Shown in pieces: positions 11,021 through 23,484 of a DNA stretch of 64,000 bases. Position 1 is the first letter of the stretch, and every line of letters begins with the position of its first letter. The position numbers and the translations under genes were made by a program. This DNA comes from Pyricularia pennisetigena (taxonomy: Eukaryota > Ascomycota > Sordariomycetes > Magnaporthales > Pyriculariaceae), in NCBI RefSeq assembly GCF_004337985.1, contig NC_043740.1:2951616-3015615 (forward strand). The letters are read 5' to 3'. Under the pieces are notes generated by a model. The model did no database searches, was not told the DNA's origin, and saw nothing but the letters and a program-made list of their open reading frames with translations.

Positions 11021-14000
11021 GCATGAGATATCCTATCTTGTATTTTGGATGGCTTTTATTTTGATGACCCCTTAAAAGTTACAATGACACACGATCACGA
11101 ATTATCGAAAGCGGGCAACTACAGCCTACGGTACATCAATCGGATCTCCGTGTTCCAAGGGGTCGGAGTCCACCAGAGATGATCACTGTAGCAGTAGCCC
11201 TGTGGACATGTTTGGGAAAATCCTCCTTGAACCGAGCAAACGTTTCCGCGTGTTGCCGCCAAGATGACCTTCTAGAAGGATTGAGAAGGGGTTTCGGAAG
11301 TGAAAAGTGACTGATCGATCGGGGGATTGATATTTTGAATGTTTATTCACGAGATTTGTTTCACCGCTGGCACGAGAAATGGTTTGCACTAGACCAAGTG
11401 CAAGTTGCGGGCTTGCAAATCGAACTAGAGTCCTAGAGTCGAACAAAATCCTACAGTTTAATGAGAACGAGACCTGCTGCGGCCAATATCACCGGGGATA
11501 CCACCGGTGATGCAGACGCGGGACCGGGCGAGTCGGCGACTCACTTTGAGATGATTGAATGAACCCTAGACTTCTAGTACCCGCAGGCGGATATGGCCTG
11601 AACAATCAAAAGAATTATCAGAAGGCGTCGTCAGTTGCAATCCCCTTACAGCTATGCAATACTATTTTTATTTTTATTTTGCTTTTTCTTTTCTTCCCTG
11701 CTCGGTTCTTTTACTCCCTACCCCCTACTTTCTCTCGTACGAGAGAGGGCTTTGCCTGGCAAAATCGGCAGTTTTTTTTTTTTTTTTCCCAACGAAAAGC
11801 CCTACACCCTATAAGACCAGGCGATAAATTAAGCACATGTCTCTTTTCTTTTTTTTCGACTACGAGGTCCTGGCTCTTTTAGTGTAGATGGGCAGGGACC
11901 CTTGGGGAGACAAACGGTGCAGATCACACTGGTTCGGCCGGGCCAGGACGGGTCGGGTCAAAAATTTTGGTATTGTGCATGTCAGATCCACTTTGAAAAG
12001 CGCCCCTGAGAGAGAGGCAAATGCGCGCCATTCTATTGTCCTGCCTCGCTTGTTTGCGAATAAAAATGCATTCTCCAGAATCAGGATCTCCAAAAGAAAG
12101 CCATATCACAGCAGTTTATGGTTCGGGAGGGATGGGGGGGCATTGAAAGCAAACAATGCACGCGTCCTGCTTTCCGCAGGCATATGGGACCGGGAGGGAC
12201 CTTGCTTGTCGTGTATAACTTGGCAACAAAGCATCAAGTGCGCGGGTGTAAGTTCTTGATCTGGTTATATCACCCGCAGTCGTTCAACTTCTTTTGCCGG
12301 GTCGGGTCCGGAAGAGGGGAACCAGGTTTGACTCTGTTTTGGATTTTGTTCTTTTCTATTTTGCCCCTCACTTTTTTTCTTTCTTTATTGATTTCTTTCG
12401 ATTTCTATTAGACGCCGAGTTGAAAAAGAAACAAGGCCGAGAGGCGTGGTGCCATGAACCTGACATAGCGACAAAAAGGGTCAATAATCGAAGGGGGGCG
12501 AGAAAAAAAGGGGGGGAGATGTCACAATCTACTCCCTGGTTCAGGTGGATCGATTCATATTCAAGCCCTCCAAAACGCTTGCGATAGTATTGATCGCTAA
12601 AGCATGGTCAGCGTCAGTTCCCTAACAAAGTGAATCAAAGATCTAGGCCTTAGGATCTGGTAGTAAGGTGCCACGGATCCTCAAAGTCACGTCCCACGGT
12701 TGGCTTCAACTCCATAGTTGAGATAGTCTAGAGAAATAGGGTAGACACCTTGAACTTACTGTACATCCCGTACAGTATGCATATGTAGGTCTATGCAAGA
12801 ATCCCAGCTGCCAGCAAGAGCTTGGTTGGGGGTTGTAGGTGTGGGTGAGCCAACGTCGTACCAACCCAGGTCCTAGCGGGACGGGACAGTGCCACCCCAT
12901 TTTCCCCCTTGCCCCGGTTCAATTGGCGACATTAACAAGGGTCTGGAATTGGGAAGTGCCAGCGAGTGGCCCGGGCGTGACGACCGGGAGCACTGTCCGG
13001 CTTTGCACTTCATCTACAGTACAGTATTACAGGCAAAGTCTTTTTTTAGCCTTGCTAAAGTGTCCAGGTTCTGGGGTTTGAACAAAAGCACAAGAGGACA
13101 AGTTCATATGTAGATTTTCTGTGGTGCATTTTTTATTTATCGGCACATTCATATTTTTCCTTAAGGTTTTGTTGAGCCGTCACCCATCAAAAATAAAAAG
13201 GCGCCATAGGTAGAAAGAAGAATATATTAAAGACGTATGGTTGTGGTTGTCTTTGAGTTGGCAGGAGAGAGAAAAATGCCAAGATGAAGATTAGACGAAA
13301 GTGCAGTACACGGGTGACATGTCTCCTCCTACTGTTTCTTTTCGGGGGTGGGGGTGTCAAGTAAAGCGGTCAGTACATTAGATAGGACCTGGGTAGTTGG
13401 TGGTCTAGAGCATGTCTGGTCGGCTTCTCTGCATGTGATAAGTGCAGCAGCGTATATCGCGGAGGTTTTCAAGGGGACCTCGGGCATGCATAAGTAGGTG
13501 CATGCTACTGCATGGAAGAGATGACGAAGCGAAGGTCGATCGGCAATCGTCAGAATTGATGTCAACGTACGCAAGGCGTTATTTTTTGTTTTAAATTTAG
13601 TACTTTTTTTTTTTTCTGTCCGCATTCCTATTTACGTACTGTTGGAGCGTTGTTGGTGGCGTTCTGCAAGGCTCCGGTGCCTACACAAGAAGATGATCGC
13701 GACCGACTACATGGTTTCGACGTGAATGTTTGTGACGGAAAAGATACCTAATTAGGTCGTGTCCAAAATTACATCCAAAAGATTACATACCCGTATAGCC
13801 CGTGAAAATCTCCCGCCTAGGCAGTCTCTGACTAAAGATTGATGATTACGCCAGACAAATTCGGTCAAGTGAAGAGGGAGCCAAATCGACGGTTTACAAC
13901 GATAATTCCCTAGTCTTGCCCATCGTTGGCGCCAGGAACCAAACACCGGGTGTTCCGATTGCTTACTTTGGTAGGTACCACCGGGGCGGGGCGGAGTCAC

Positions 14001-17000
14001 ACTCAACCTCTCTGCCCCCATTGAAACATACGTAGCAGTAATACTACTCCTAAGCTAGGTACGAAGTCTTCTAAAGCTAATTACCAGATTACTGTAACCA
14101 TTCATCATGGCACCTGACACCGGACCCGGGCAATGATCAACACGAAGCCCGATCACCGATTTGATAGATGCACGTTCTTTGTTTCCAGAACCACTTGCCG
14201 AATTTGCGTCGACGTTTACTTGCCAGCAAAAGGGCCGACCTGATTTTTTGTTTTCCCTGTTCAGACATAGTTATTAGTTCTAGACAAAGGTACCTTGTTG
14301 CAGGCTGCTTGGTTGATCATTGCGCTATTTAATAGCCCCAAAATAAACAGCCCAAATAAAAGAATTCAACAAGTTCATTTCCAGAAGGTACAGAACACGA
14401 ATTGTTCGCGCAATAGAAATGTCCGGCGAACACAAAACAAATACATGCCGTTTTTATCATTATTATTATTATTATTTATTTATTTTTCTTCCCTCTTTCG
14501 AGGCGAGCTGACGGAGATTTCTTTCGAGCAGCAACAAGCAAAAGAAAGTTCAAACGCAGCAGCCGGGAGCCGTGTCTGGTCTCTACCCCTGGGACGATTC
14601 CTGGTTGGCTGTACAGGGGATTCAGGCCGGTTGCCTGTCCGTGCCCAAAACGCCAGCGGCCTCATCTGAAAGCGTCTGAACGTGCAGAAGAAAACGCCAA
14701 CGACTTGGCCAGCCAGCACGATGCAATCGCACGCAAGGGGTAAATGAACAAGCCAAACCCCGAACGAGGAACACAGGCAAGAGTCTTCCATGCGCTGCAG
14801 TTCGGATGCGGGTTGGCAATCTGGTTTTCGAGATAAGAAAACTGGGCAGGCTTCGTCTTTTTCGCACATCGGCCCCTTTTGAAATCGATAAATCTGTTTC
14901 AATTTATGGAAGCGGAATGCTACGACGTAATGTGGTTACGGTAAGTAGGACATCAAGGTAGCCACCTGACGGTGAGTACCTCGGGTCCATTGCTGGACGT
15001 GCCTCTGGGCTGAGGTAGGGTAGTCGGGCCTAATTGCCAAGTCAAAACAACTTAAACTTACACACCTTGACGTTCTCGAATCAATCCCCGCCTGACTAAC
15101 GACGGGAAGAATGGAATAGAAAAACCCAATCACGAACTTGGTCATTGCTCTTCTTGGAACTACAGGAAGAGGTAGGAACTTAGATAATTCGTAAGTAATC
15201 AAAGCAACTCCATGCTGTCAGTCGACCTGACGTGCTAGGTAGGTCTAGACACATTGACACCAGATAACAAACATGCGTACCTAGGCACATTCTATTATGC
15301 CGGATACCATGTACACACAGACACACTTCATCTCCCCTTCACCCTCTCTTTCGATGGCTCCTTTTTTCAACTCAAACACTGTCGAGGACAACAAAAATGG
15401 AACCCTCCACCGGTCCTTGCCGAGCGCAGTGGTGCGCGGACCACCTCATCCAACCCCCACCCCGCAGGGCCGTCACAGTGCAAGCTGAATGCGCAGGGAT
15501 TTGGAAGTGGTGCCGTCCATGGGTGTGTGGTGCTTAAAGCGGGCTGTCCAAAATGCTCGACGTTCGAGGCTCCACAGACGGCGGAGAACCCTTGCGACAG
15601 ATTCAAGACGATTTCCCTGAGGTGCAATCCACGATTCAGCAAGCAAGGGGTACGATGGGGAGCGAGTCTGGTAAAGGAAGGAAAAAAGGGAACTGCAAAG
15701 TAATTAATACTCCGTTGCACTGTAATAAAATAAATTAAATAAACAGACCCGGCGAAGCTGAATACGCAGCAGACTCGCCCCAAGAGACTCGGTACCGTAG
15801 GCGGACCTGAGCTAGCCCATGCAGCAGGCCAAGAATTGCAAATCCTGCCTATTCTTGTCTGGCTGTCTCTGTCTGTCTGGCTGCCGTTATTTTTCTTCCC
15901 CTCCCACGCCCGCGACGTTTGGATCATTTTGAATTTTTCGAAATCTTCCTGCCGTTCGCGCAGTCCCGTCGGGTGTTACTACTTCTGGTGGTGTTTCTCA
16001 TACGACTATTAACATTAACTTCCGCCAACAAAGACTTCGAACTTCTGTCGATCCACCACAACATCCATCCATTTCATCCGTCTGAGCACAGACAGCTGGA
16101 GCTTCACCAATCAGCCTTGCACGCCGCCATTTGAATCAAAAGCACCTTGTAATAGCGAAGAGAGAGAGAGAGAAAAAAAAAAAAAAAAAAGAGAAAAAGA
16201 AACAAAAAAGGACTGTAGCCACAAAACTCCTTTTTTTTTCACTATTCATCAGCTTATTCGATCGCAGGACGTGGATAGTCGAAGGCTACTACATTCTACA
16301 GCTATTACTTTTACGACTGTTACCTCAATTGCAGACTAGCGCCAACGAGCGAGCGCATCTTGGTCAGGGTTGCGGCTAATAACCTAACGAACAAACGACC
16401 AGGTTCGTGGATTGCTAGGTCGGGCCAGACCAAACGGAGTCCTAGCTTTGCACCCCCCAGCATCTGCCCTGCAGAGAAAAAGCAAGCATTGAGCCGGGTC
16501 TCGTCGAGATTCCACGGCCCTAACCTAAATCCTCGGGTCAAGCCCCTCAAAACGCTGCTGCACCTTTGCGCCACCAGAAAGCCTCCGCACTCTGGCTAGT
16601 CGGGACTGGTGTTTCGGCGAGAGCGCCCTCACAAAAAAGTCGATACCTTCCATGTCAGCAGGCGCTAGCCGCCTTAGTTAGCTCTGTCGCTGTCAGTTGT
16701 CACCCTAGACCTAGTTTCGCCATCCATACCTCTCCTATCTATTGTATTTCACCAACATGGCTACCCGTTGTTAGACTTCCGATCGATCTACCCTTCCTGT
16801 ACCTGTTCACCTACCTATCCACATCATCTGCCGCCTTGCCTCCTACCTACCTACCTAGCCACCTTGTCTGTTCGCCCAAACACATCTCGACTTCATCTCC
16901 TGCACCGCCGTCAAACCCGAAGCCCTGCGACTCGGCTTCTTTCCCGTCCGCTCGTCTGTTCCTTGAGACTCGACCCGGCGAAGCTGACCCGCCATTGGAG

Positions 17001-17160
17001 GATTAGTATTCGGCCAAAGGACGGACCTTGGCTCGCAGGATACGGGAACCGGCAGCGCCAAAATATAGGGGGGAAAGCGGGACGCTGTACTTGGGAACAG
17101 AGACCTTGGCCTCTGCCGACAAATAATCCCTCTTCTGTCGCTTTTGAATTAGTTCGGTTC

Positions 17161-17172
17161 ATGTTGCACTGA
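17161..17172 (+). promoter_or_regulatory. Upstream minicistron 1 in SFL1 leader
   Basis: ATG-TTG-CAC-TGA, a three-codon uORF 170 bp before the chosen SFL1 start. It acts only if this part of the leader is kept in the mature mRNA, which I cannot verify. Confidence 0.35.
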
Positions 17173-17236
17173 GGTTCGTCTACGGCCCCCTCTCGAGCCC
17201 CTAACCATCTACCCTCTCTTTTAGCCTTCACTTCTC

Positions 17237-17254
17237 ATGGCGCATGCATCGTAG
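17237..17254 (+). promoter_or_regulatory. Upstream minicistron 2 in SFL1 leader
   Basis: A five-codon uORF (MAHAS) about 105 bp before the chosen SFL1 start. A further ATG at 17328 lies 14 bp before the chosen start, is out of frame with it and stays open past the end of exon 1. Together these suggest poor scanning to 17342, or use of a later in-frame ATG. Confidence 0.35.
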
Positions 17255-17341
17255 TTCTCCTTTCCCCCTCAAGTATTTTGCGGACGACCAATTCCTCGAC
17301 CCGTACTGACCTTGGCCTTTGTTGTACATGTCACAGCCCAA

Positions 17342-19433
17342 ATGGCTACCGCCATACAAACAGCGCATCGAAGCCATCACCTGGTCAACATGCGAAGCAG
17401 CGACAACGACAACATCCAGACCCGAACCATACCGATCCTCACACCAACGATTCAAATGTCTGCCCCGTCCCCCGGCGATCCGATGGATATATCGACCCCG
17501 ACGAGCGCCTCCGCTCCCCAGTCGGCGAACAGGAGCCCAGATAGCGAGCGCAATGGCCTTGCTCCGAGTAGCGGAGCCAAAGTTGGCGCTGGGGAACATA
17601 GAAGCAGTACTCCGAAGGCCGAGCAACAACAAACTACAAATCCTGTTGCGATGCCAGCCCCCGCGGCTGCTGCGGCGGCAGTACACCAACCCAAGATTGT
17701 ACAGACTGCCTTCATACACAAACTTTACAAGTGAGTCTTTGCGTCTAGATGAACAACACGTTCCTATGAGTTGCTCATGGGTGAACTTTTAGCAGATCAT
17801 ACTAACTATGCGGTCAGTATGCTGGAAGATCCCAACATCCAACATCTTATCTCATGGTCGCCATCCCAAGAGAGCTTTCTCATGTCGCCTTCAAATGATT
17901 TTTCCAAAGTTCTAGCGTATGTATAGCGAAACCAACATTGGAGAGACGTACCCATACTGAAGCGCCATGTAGCCAATATTTTAAACATACAAATATCTCG
18001 TCGTTTGTGCGACAGTTGAATATGTACGGCTTTCATAAAGGTAAGCTTGAGCCACCCTGGGCAGACGTCGCATCCGCATTCATTACATCCACTGACTGAG
18101 AAGCACCTACAGTCAGCGACGTCTTCCACAATGGGTCAGACTCGACGCTGTGGGAATTTAAGCATGGAAACAACAACTTCAAGAGGGGAGATATCATTGG
18201 CTTGCGAGAGATTAAGCGACGTGCCTCACGCCACGCGCTTGTGCACAAGGAGTACAACCAGCGGCCAACTCCTCCTCAACCCGGCACCCCAGCTGAACCA
18301 ATGCCAATTCAGGATGGGGCTGACCCGCGAATCGCCAACATGGAGAATGCGCTCTACGACTTGTCCATGCGGCTGCAGCGTAGTGAAGAAAGCTCACACT
18401 ACATGCACATCAAGCAACAAGCTGCCATGGACACGATGGGCCGGTTGTTACAGCTGAATCAGGAGCTAGCCCGCACAGTCTTGACTTTGGTTCCCAACCC
18501 TGACAACCCGACACACCGAGATGGTATGTTGCAGACATATTCCCCGTCATTTCTTTCAACGTCTGAAGATAGTGACGCTAACCTCAGTGGCTCTCAGTTG
18601 TTGCTTTGCAAGGAAGCCTGCAGCGGCAGGCAGACATGATCCGTACCTTGGAGGAGCCGCACGATCAGCCACTTTCAAGCGGCCGGCATTACTTCTCGCA
18701 GTTGGAAAATGCGCCAGTGTCTCCTCGACAGGTGCCTCAGGACGATCCGCGCCGTGCCAATTTGACCGTGCCACCGCATCGACCATCAAACTACTATCGG
18801 CCTCAGGTCCCCTCAAACTTGTCCCTCAACACTCGGCGCCCTTATGGATCCATCGGTGCTGGCACAACCTCCCAGTCATCGCCATCTTCGTTGCGACCAC
18901 AGCCCCCGCCGCCCCCTGCACCTCAGCAGCATCCTCAGCACCCCTTGGCGAACGTCGAGCTTCCGCCAAGTAGCCTAGCTCGACGACACACATCAGCAGA
19001 CATACGCGGACACGGTTGGCCTGTTCCCCAAGCGTCCCCGTCCGCGTCCGGTCCACCTTCGGGGCCCCCCTCGACACAGTGGCCTTCATCACCCAACCGC
19101 TCGGTGCCCGCCGATGACCAACGTATCAGGGACTCATTTTCCACATATTCGTTACAAAATGCGACACCGCAGTCACACTCTAGGCCAGAGACCCCACCAC
19201 CTCCGCCTTTTTCAAATGGAGGCAGTGGCCTTGATACCCTGACAAGCTGGACATGGAACTCGGCCAGCAGTGGTAGAAGCGGGGGCCTGACCGTCAAGGA
19301 CAGCTCAGGACCACCGACAAGGAGGGGGAGTATGGCTCACATACTGAACCCGACAGATACCGCCGAGTCTCCTCACGAGGACATGGATGACCCTAGGGGC
19401 GACGATGATAGAAAGCGCAAGCGACTACAGTGA
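17342..19433 (+). CDS. SFL1: Sfl1-type heat-shock-factor transcription regulator
   Basis: Five exons: 17342-17730, 17818-17916, 17973-18040, 18113-18523, 18598-19433; introns of 87, 56, 72 and 74 bp all keep frame, giving 600 residues. An HSF DNA-binding domain spans about residues 120-215 and includes HLISWSPSQESFLMSP and the recognition-helix region FKHTNISSFVRQLNMYGFHK, then WEFKHGNNNFKRGD. The SDVFHNGSDSTLWEF form and the RREIKRRASRHAL-like basic tail are of the Sfl1 type rather than Hsf1 or Skn7. A heptad-like helix follows (about 245-290), then a Pro/Ser-rich disordered half and a short basic RKRKRLQ end. Sfl1 proteins repress or activate adhesion, filamentation and stress genes, and in Magnaporthe a homologue acts in heat tolerance and virulence (family knowledge). 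In-frame ATGs at 17390 and 17456 are alternative starts. Confidence 0.93.
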
Positions 19434-20235
19434 CAGCAGAGCCAGAGGGACCATCGGGTTTAGTTGACAACTGTCACCTTGTCGTTGCCCGACCTCGAGT
19501 GCAAGCAAGAGCAATCTTGAAAGCGTTGGGCTGCTTGCTTGCACCGTCAATCACGGAATCCTTAGTCATGATTCCACACACGACACCATTCCATTTTCAA
19601 CGGGTCTCTACTGGGGGTCAACCAGTGGCCATTTACTCTGCACTTGCCTTTTTTTATTTTATTTTTTTTTCCAAATCACATCAACGGACGATCACTATCT
19701 ATTTCATTATATACACCAACATAAATGTATTATTTCACACCTTTCTTTTGTCTTCTACTTGCATACTTTTACTTTTTACGATTATGTAACATGTCAGATC
19801 CGGGTTGCGGGTCTCTTGAGGATTTTATCTGGCATTCGTAATTCTGTTCCTCAATCATTTGATTCCATCTGCGGTTGGGTATCTCTATGGATCATTCCAC
19901 GTCATTTCATGAGTTGAGGCGTTCATTATATCTGGACGAGCCAATTGACAGATCAGGCCCAGGAGTGGTGGCGACTTGTTGGAAAAAAAGTCGTGTATTG
20001 GATATGATTTTTTCGCCGGCACAAAGGTGCTCGATAAATCCAGATTAATGTTGAGTTTACGTCGTCTTCTCTAATCGTTACCACGTCTTGGTCTATGCGT
20101 CACTGGAAGACGGACGACGGTCTTTTCACACTCGAGATTCGATTCGTCCTTGGCACATGCAAGGTAAAACTTGGGCGCAGGGAGTCTGCAACGTAGGAAT
20201 GTCTGTGAGAACATGACGGGATGAACCTGCTGCAT
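19434..20235. other. Intergenic, 0.8 kb between convergent genes
   Basis: Lies between the 3' ends of SFL1 (+) and the lysine-rich gene (-) and probably holds both 3' UTRs. T-rich tracts occur at 19650-19670. No gene seen. Confidence 0.6.
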
Positions 20236-20841
20236 TCAACTCAATGATGGGTTTTCTTTCTTTTTGTTTTTCTTGTGCTTCTTCTTTCTGCGTTTGACTG
20301 AATCGGCAGCGTCTGAATCGATCTTGTCAGGGCCAGACGACCCTTGTGCATGGTGATGCACAAGATCGAGCCCAGCCTCGGCACGCCCTGGCCTGGGACC
20401 CTGCATCTGCTCTCGCGACGTGCGATCACGACCAGCGTCACCATCAGCGTCACCACCAGCGTCATCTTCTAGATCATCAGACCGCCCCGGCTGCATCGGT
20501 TGTCGCTTCTGCTTCTTGGACCGCCCGAGTCCGCTCCGGCCCGGCTCATCGTCCTCGCTGCTGTCTTGGTCATGCCGCTGCCGCTTCACGGCGATCTTGT
20601 CGTTGGCACTGCTGCTGCCCTTTTGCTGCCTGCCGATCAGCCGTGCGCGCAGCTTATCGTTCTGCCGCGACGCGGCCGTCGCCGCTACCGCCGCCGCCTT
20701 GGGTGCGTGACCGAGGCCGGTGTTGGGGTCTGGGACGGCTCGTAGGGGTGGTTCATCTTCTTCGTCGTCGTCGTTGTTGTTTTCGATGATGGCTGCAGGT
20801 CTGCCCTTGCCGGCCAGAGATGAGAAGGAAGCTGCTTTTGA

Positions 20842-20875
<34 letters not shown>

Positions 20876-21042
20876 GCCGCCCCGTTTGTCGGTGTGCCGG
20901 CCGAGAGCTGTGGTCGTTTGCTTCGGTATTTCTGCAGAAACGACATGCGCGACGTGGCGAGCGAAATGCGGTTCTGAAGCTCCATCTGGACGGCTCGCGA
21001 CGGTGGCTTGGGCAGCGAAGGGGGGCTCCCGGTCGACGCCAT
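20236..21042 (-). CDS. Lysine-rich low-complexity protein, probably nuclear
   Basis: Single exon of 268 residues. The N-terminus has one conserved-looking helix (about residues 15-45: AVQMELQNRISLATSRMSFLQKYRSKRP). It is followed by an 11-residue Thr run encoded by a trinucleotide repeat, an acidic patch (NNDDDEEDE) and an Ala-rich helix. Several basic, KR-rich segments alternate with acidic ones, and the C-terminus is strongly basic (KRRKKKHKKNKKK), resembling a nuclear or nucleolar targeting signal. No enzyme motif is present. The regular reading frame, with an ATG well placed before the helix, supports a real gene. I do not recognise the family. A role in ribosome biogenesis or RNA binding is only a guess from composition. 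Confidence 0.7.
20842..20876. repeat. Trinucleotide (GTT/AAC) microsatellite inside coding sequence
   Basis: About eleven GTT units on the plus strand, read as ACA/ACAAC-type Thr codons in the lysine-rich gene on the minus strand. The in-frame triplet length allows expansion without frameshift. Confidence 0.8.
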
Positions 21043-21528
21043 GGTTTTGATCGGGCTGCGCGGGTTTCCTGCAGTGTCGGAGGGTTTTTGTTTGGTTTTT
21101 TTTTTTTTTTAAACGTGGGTTTGCAAGGGGCCAGATTGGGCTACGATAGCTTGAACCAGGCTTTTAAGCTTTTTTATGGTTATGACTTTCGGGAGTGAGA
21201 TATACTACCAAGTTCGCGGGGGGAATTGTTCCCAACCGTCTTTACCCGTCGGTTTCTGAAAATAAAGTGGGACCGGATCTGTATCTTATCTACGATCTGT
21301 TACTTTTCCTGGTGCGGAGTATTTTGTAGATGGCACCCAAGCAACTACCAATAACATACTTCAAGTACAGTGAAGTTGATGTTGAGTTAATTTAATTAAT
21401 TGCAACTATTTGTGTTTGATATTTTGTTTCTTCAGCAGAAAAAGAACAGACAACAGAATCCACCCAAAGCAAAAGAAGAAAACAGCTTCGATTCTATGAC
21501 GACACTGAACAGAACGACGTGCAAGCAA
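21043..21528. other. Intergenic, 0.5 kb
   Basis: Holds the promoter side of the lysine-rich gene and the 3' side of the P450 gene. A T/A run lies at 21098-21111. No gene seen. Confidence 0.6.
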
Positions 21529-23484
21529 TCATTCTTTAAGCTCGTCGTTTGCAGCCGGATAAAACGTTACTGGGACACCATGACCAGGGGCACCAACGAT
21601 CTCGGCCTTGTGATACTGCGCATCCCAGTCGCCACAGTACTCGACCCTTTCAAACTTTTGGAACAGAAGGACCACTAAAAACGATGACTCGTTAGCATCG
21701 TCCGAATTTGCTTTTTTTTTTTCAAGAAAAACTTGATCGACCATATCACGTGGGTGTGGGGGAGTTTGCAACTTACAGACATAGGCCATCTCGGTCATGG
21801 CAAAGTTCTGCCCGACGCAGATCCTAGGCCCGCCGTTGAAGGGCACATAGGTCCACGGCTTGGGCGTCCAGTGCTCCCAGCGCTCGGGCGAGAAGACGGC
21901 CGGGTCGGCAAACGTCTCGGAAACCTCTGGGTAGATGTCCCTGCGGCGCTGCATGGACAGCGCGCTGTAGACGATGATGTCGCCCTTGAGGACGGCGATG
22001 GGTGGCTTCCCGTCGACGCTGGGCAGGCTCGAGTCCTCGAGCGCGGCGCGGGTGTTGTACGGCACGGCCGGGTAGAGGCGCAGCGTCTCGTTGATGATGT
22101 GCGTCAGGTACTTGAGCTCCTTGAGGTTCTCGTACGTCGGCTTGTTGCCGAAGGGGCCGACCACGCGCAGTATCTCTTGCCTCAGGCGCCTGACGACGTC
22201 GGGCTTCTTGGAGAGCTCGTATATGGCCCACGACAGCGTCGCCGCCGTCGTGTCTCGTCCGGCCAGCAGCACCGCCATGATCTGGTCGCGGATCACCTTG
22301 CGGTCGCGCGAGTAACGTGCGATGTTGTGCAGGAAGGTGAACTCCTTGTCCGTCTTGGAGAGCTTCTCGAGCTCGTCGGGCGGTAGCGCCAGGGCCTGCT
22401 CGATGTACGGCTCCATAAACTTCTCGATGTACCTGATCCCTGCGTAGTACCTGTGCCTGGGGAGGAAAGGGGCTGCGGGTCTGAAGTTCCCCAGAGATGT
22501 GAGCATTGGATCTTGTGTGAAGTGTGACTGGTCGAGCTGGTGTTCAAATTGCCATATGACTTACACCAAGATGGTCAACATCATCTGGATACGCTGGACT
22601 TCGTTGAAGTAAAAAGCAAACTCGCTGTGGGCACTTTTTTTGTTATGTTCTGTCAGCCTTTGCGCTTGTGTTCAATTTTCCTCCTCCTCATCCTCCTCAT
22701 CCTCCTCCATGACCCAGACTCTTAACAGCGGGGGATAAATGCTCACTCTCTCAAAGAGTTGACCGACTCGCCAAGGAGAAAGTCGGTGGTGACGTCGAGT
22801 GTCATGCGGTAGAAAAGGTTGGCGATGTCGACCGACTGACCGGGAGGGGGCAGCAGTTTTATCATCTCGTTGGTCCAGCGATCAAAGATGTCAAGGTCGC
22901 GGACCTTCTCCTTGATGAACATGGGCCTGATCAGCGACCGACTGTCGTGCCACAGCTGCCCGTCGGTGGTGAAGATGCTGTCTCCCAGGAATGGCGACCA
23001 GATCTTATGGAAGTGGTACCCCTTGCCGAAGTCGGAGAACTTGCTGGTCAGGATGGTCTTGACGTGCTCAGGCTCTCTGGTCATGATGAAGCGGACCCCG
23101 GGAAGCGTGAAGGTGATCTCGACGCAGTTTGGCGAATCTGGAGTGCCGTACCGCTCATAGATGCCGTCATACAGGCTGAGAAGATCGTTTTTCATTTGAC
23201 GCCATCCCGCCCAGGCAAACCAGGCCGCGGCTGTATGAGAAGAGCATCGTTAGTCATCTGTGCTTTGGCTTTGAGAAAGATCGTCACAAGGGGAGGGGGG
23301 GGAAGAAGAAGCTCGTACCAGTGATGATGTTGCTGGCGATCCTCGGCGCCTTGACACCGCCGCCACCCCTTTTGGCGATCCGGTAGTCCACGAGGGCCGC
23401 CTGGACGAACCAAGCCACTACAGAGACTCCCAGCAGGAAACCAGCCAGGGGCAGTGGACGGACGTCTATTAATCCTCCAAACAT
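21529..23484 (-). CDS. Cytochrome P450, CYP52-like (alkane / fatty-acid hydroxylase type)
   Basis: Five exons: 23484-23319, 23230-22747, 22624-22565, 22480-21777, 21674-21529; the four introns (88, 122, 84, 102 bp) have GT-AG ends and keep frame, giving 519 residues. The N-terminus has one membrane anchor (about residues 12-35) followed by a basic stretch. P450 hallmarks are all intact: I-helix AGRDTT (310-315), ExxR as ETLR (368-371), the PERW segment (435-438) and the haem loop FNGGPRICVG with the Cys ligand at 458. The overall pattern (RDTTAATLSW, RAALEDSSLP, MTEMAYVL) fits the CYP52 clan of fungal n-alkane or fatty-acid omega-hydroxylases on the ER membrane. The substrate is inferred from class only. 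No biosynthetic backbone gene lies next to it. Confidence 0.93.

Larger units (their letters stand above)
11021..17341. other. Long non-coding region and SFL1 leader (6.3 kb)
   Basis: No convincing protein gene on either strand. It has many T/A/C homopolymers (for example 11771-11788, 13607-13617, an A run at 16173-16190), an ATT repeat near 14458-14492, and CCTACC-type repeats near 16840-16860. The last kilobase is CT-rich and probably transcribed as the SFL1 5' leader, possibly with an intron that I cannot fix. Reading frames up to 186 codons (minus strand, 15367-15927) have poly-residue composition and no recognisable motif, so I do not call them. Confidence 0.55.

Noticed and set aside
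15927..15950. Heat-shock element upstream of SFL1 (GAA/TTC units)
   Set aside because: The GAA and TTC units are not in the required 5-bp register and lie 1.4 kb from the start codon.
17342..19433. Assignment as HSF1 or SKN7
   Set aside because: The DNA-binding domain has the Sfl1-type NISSFVRQLNMYGFHKVSDVF form and there is no response-regulator receiver domain as in Skn7.
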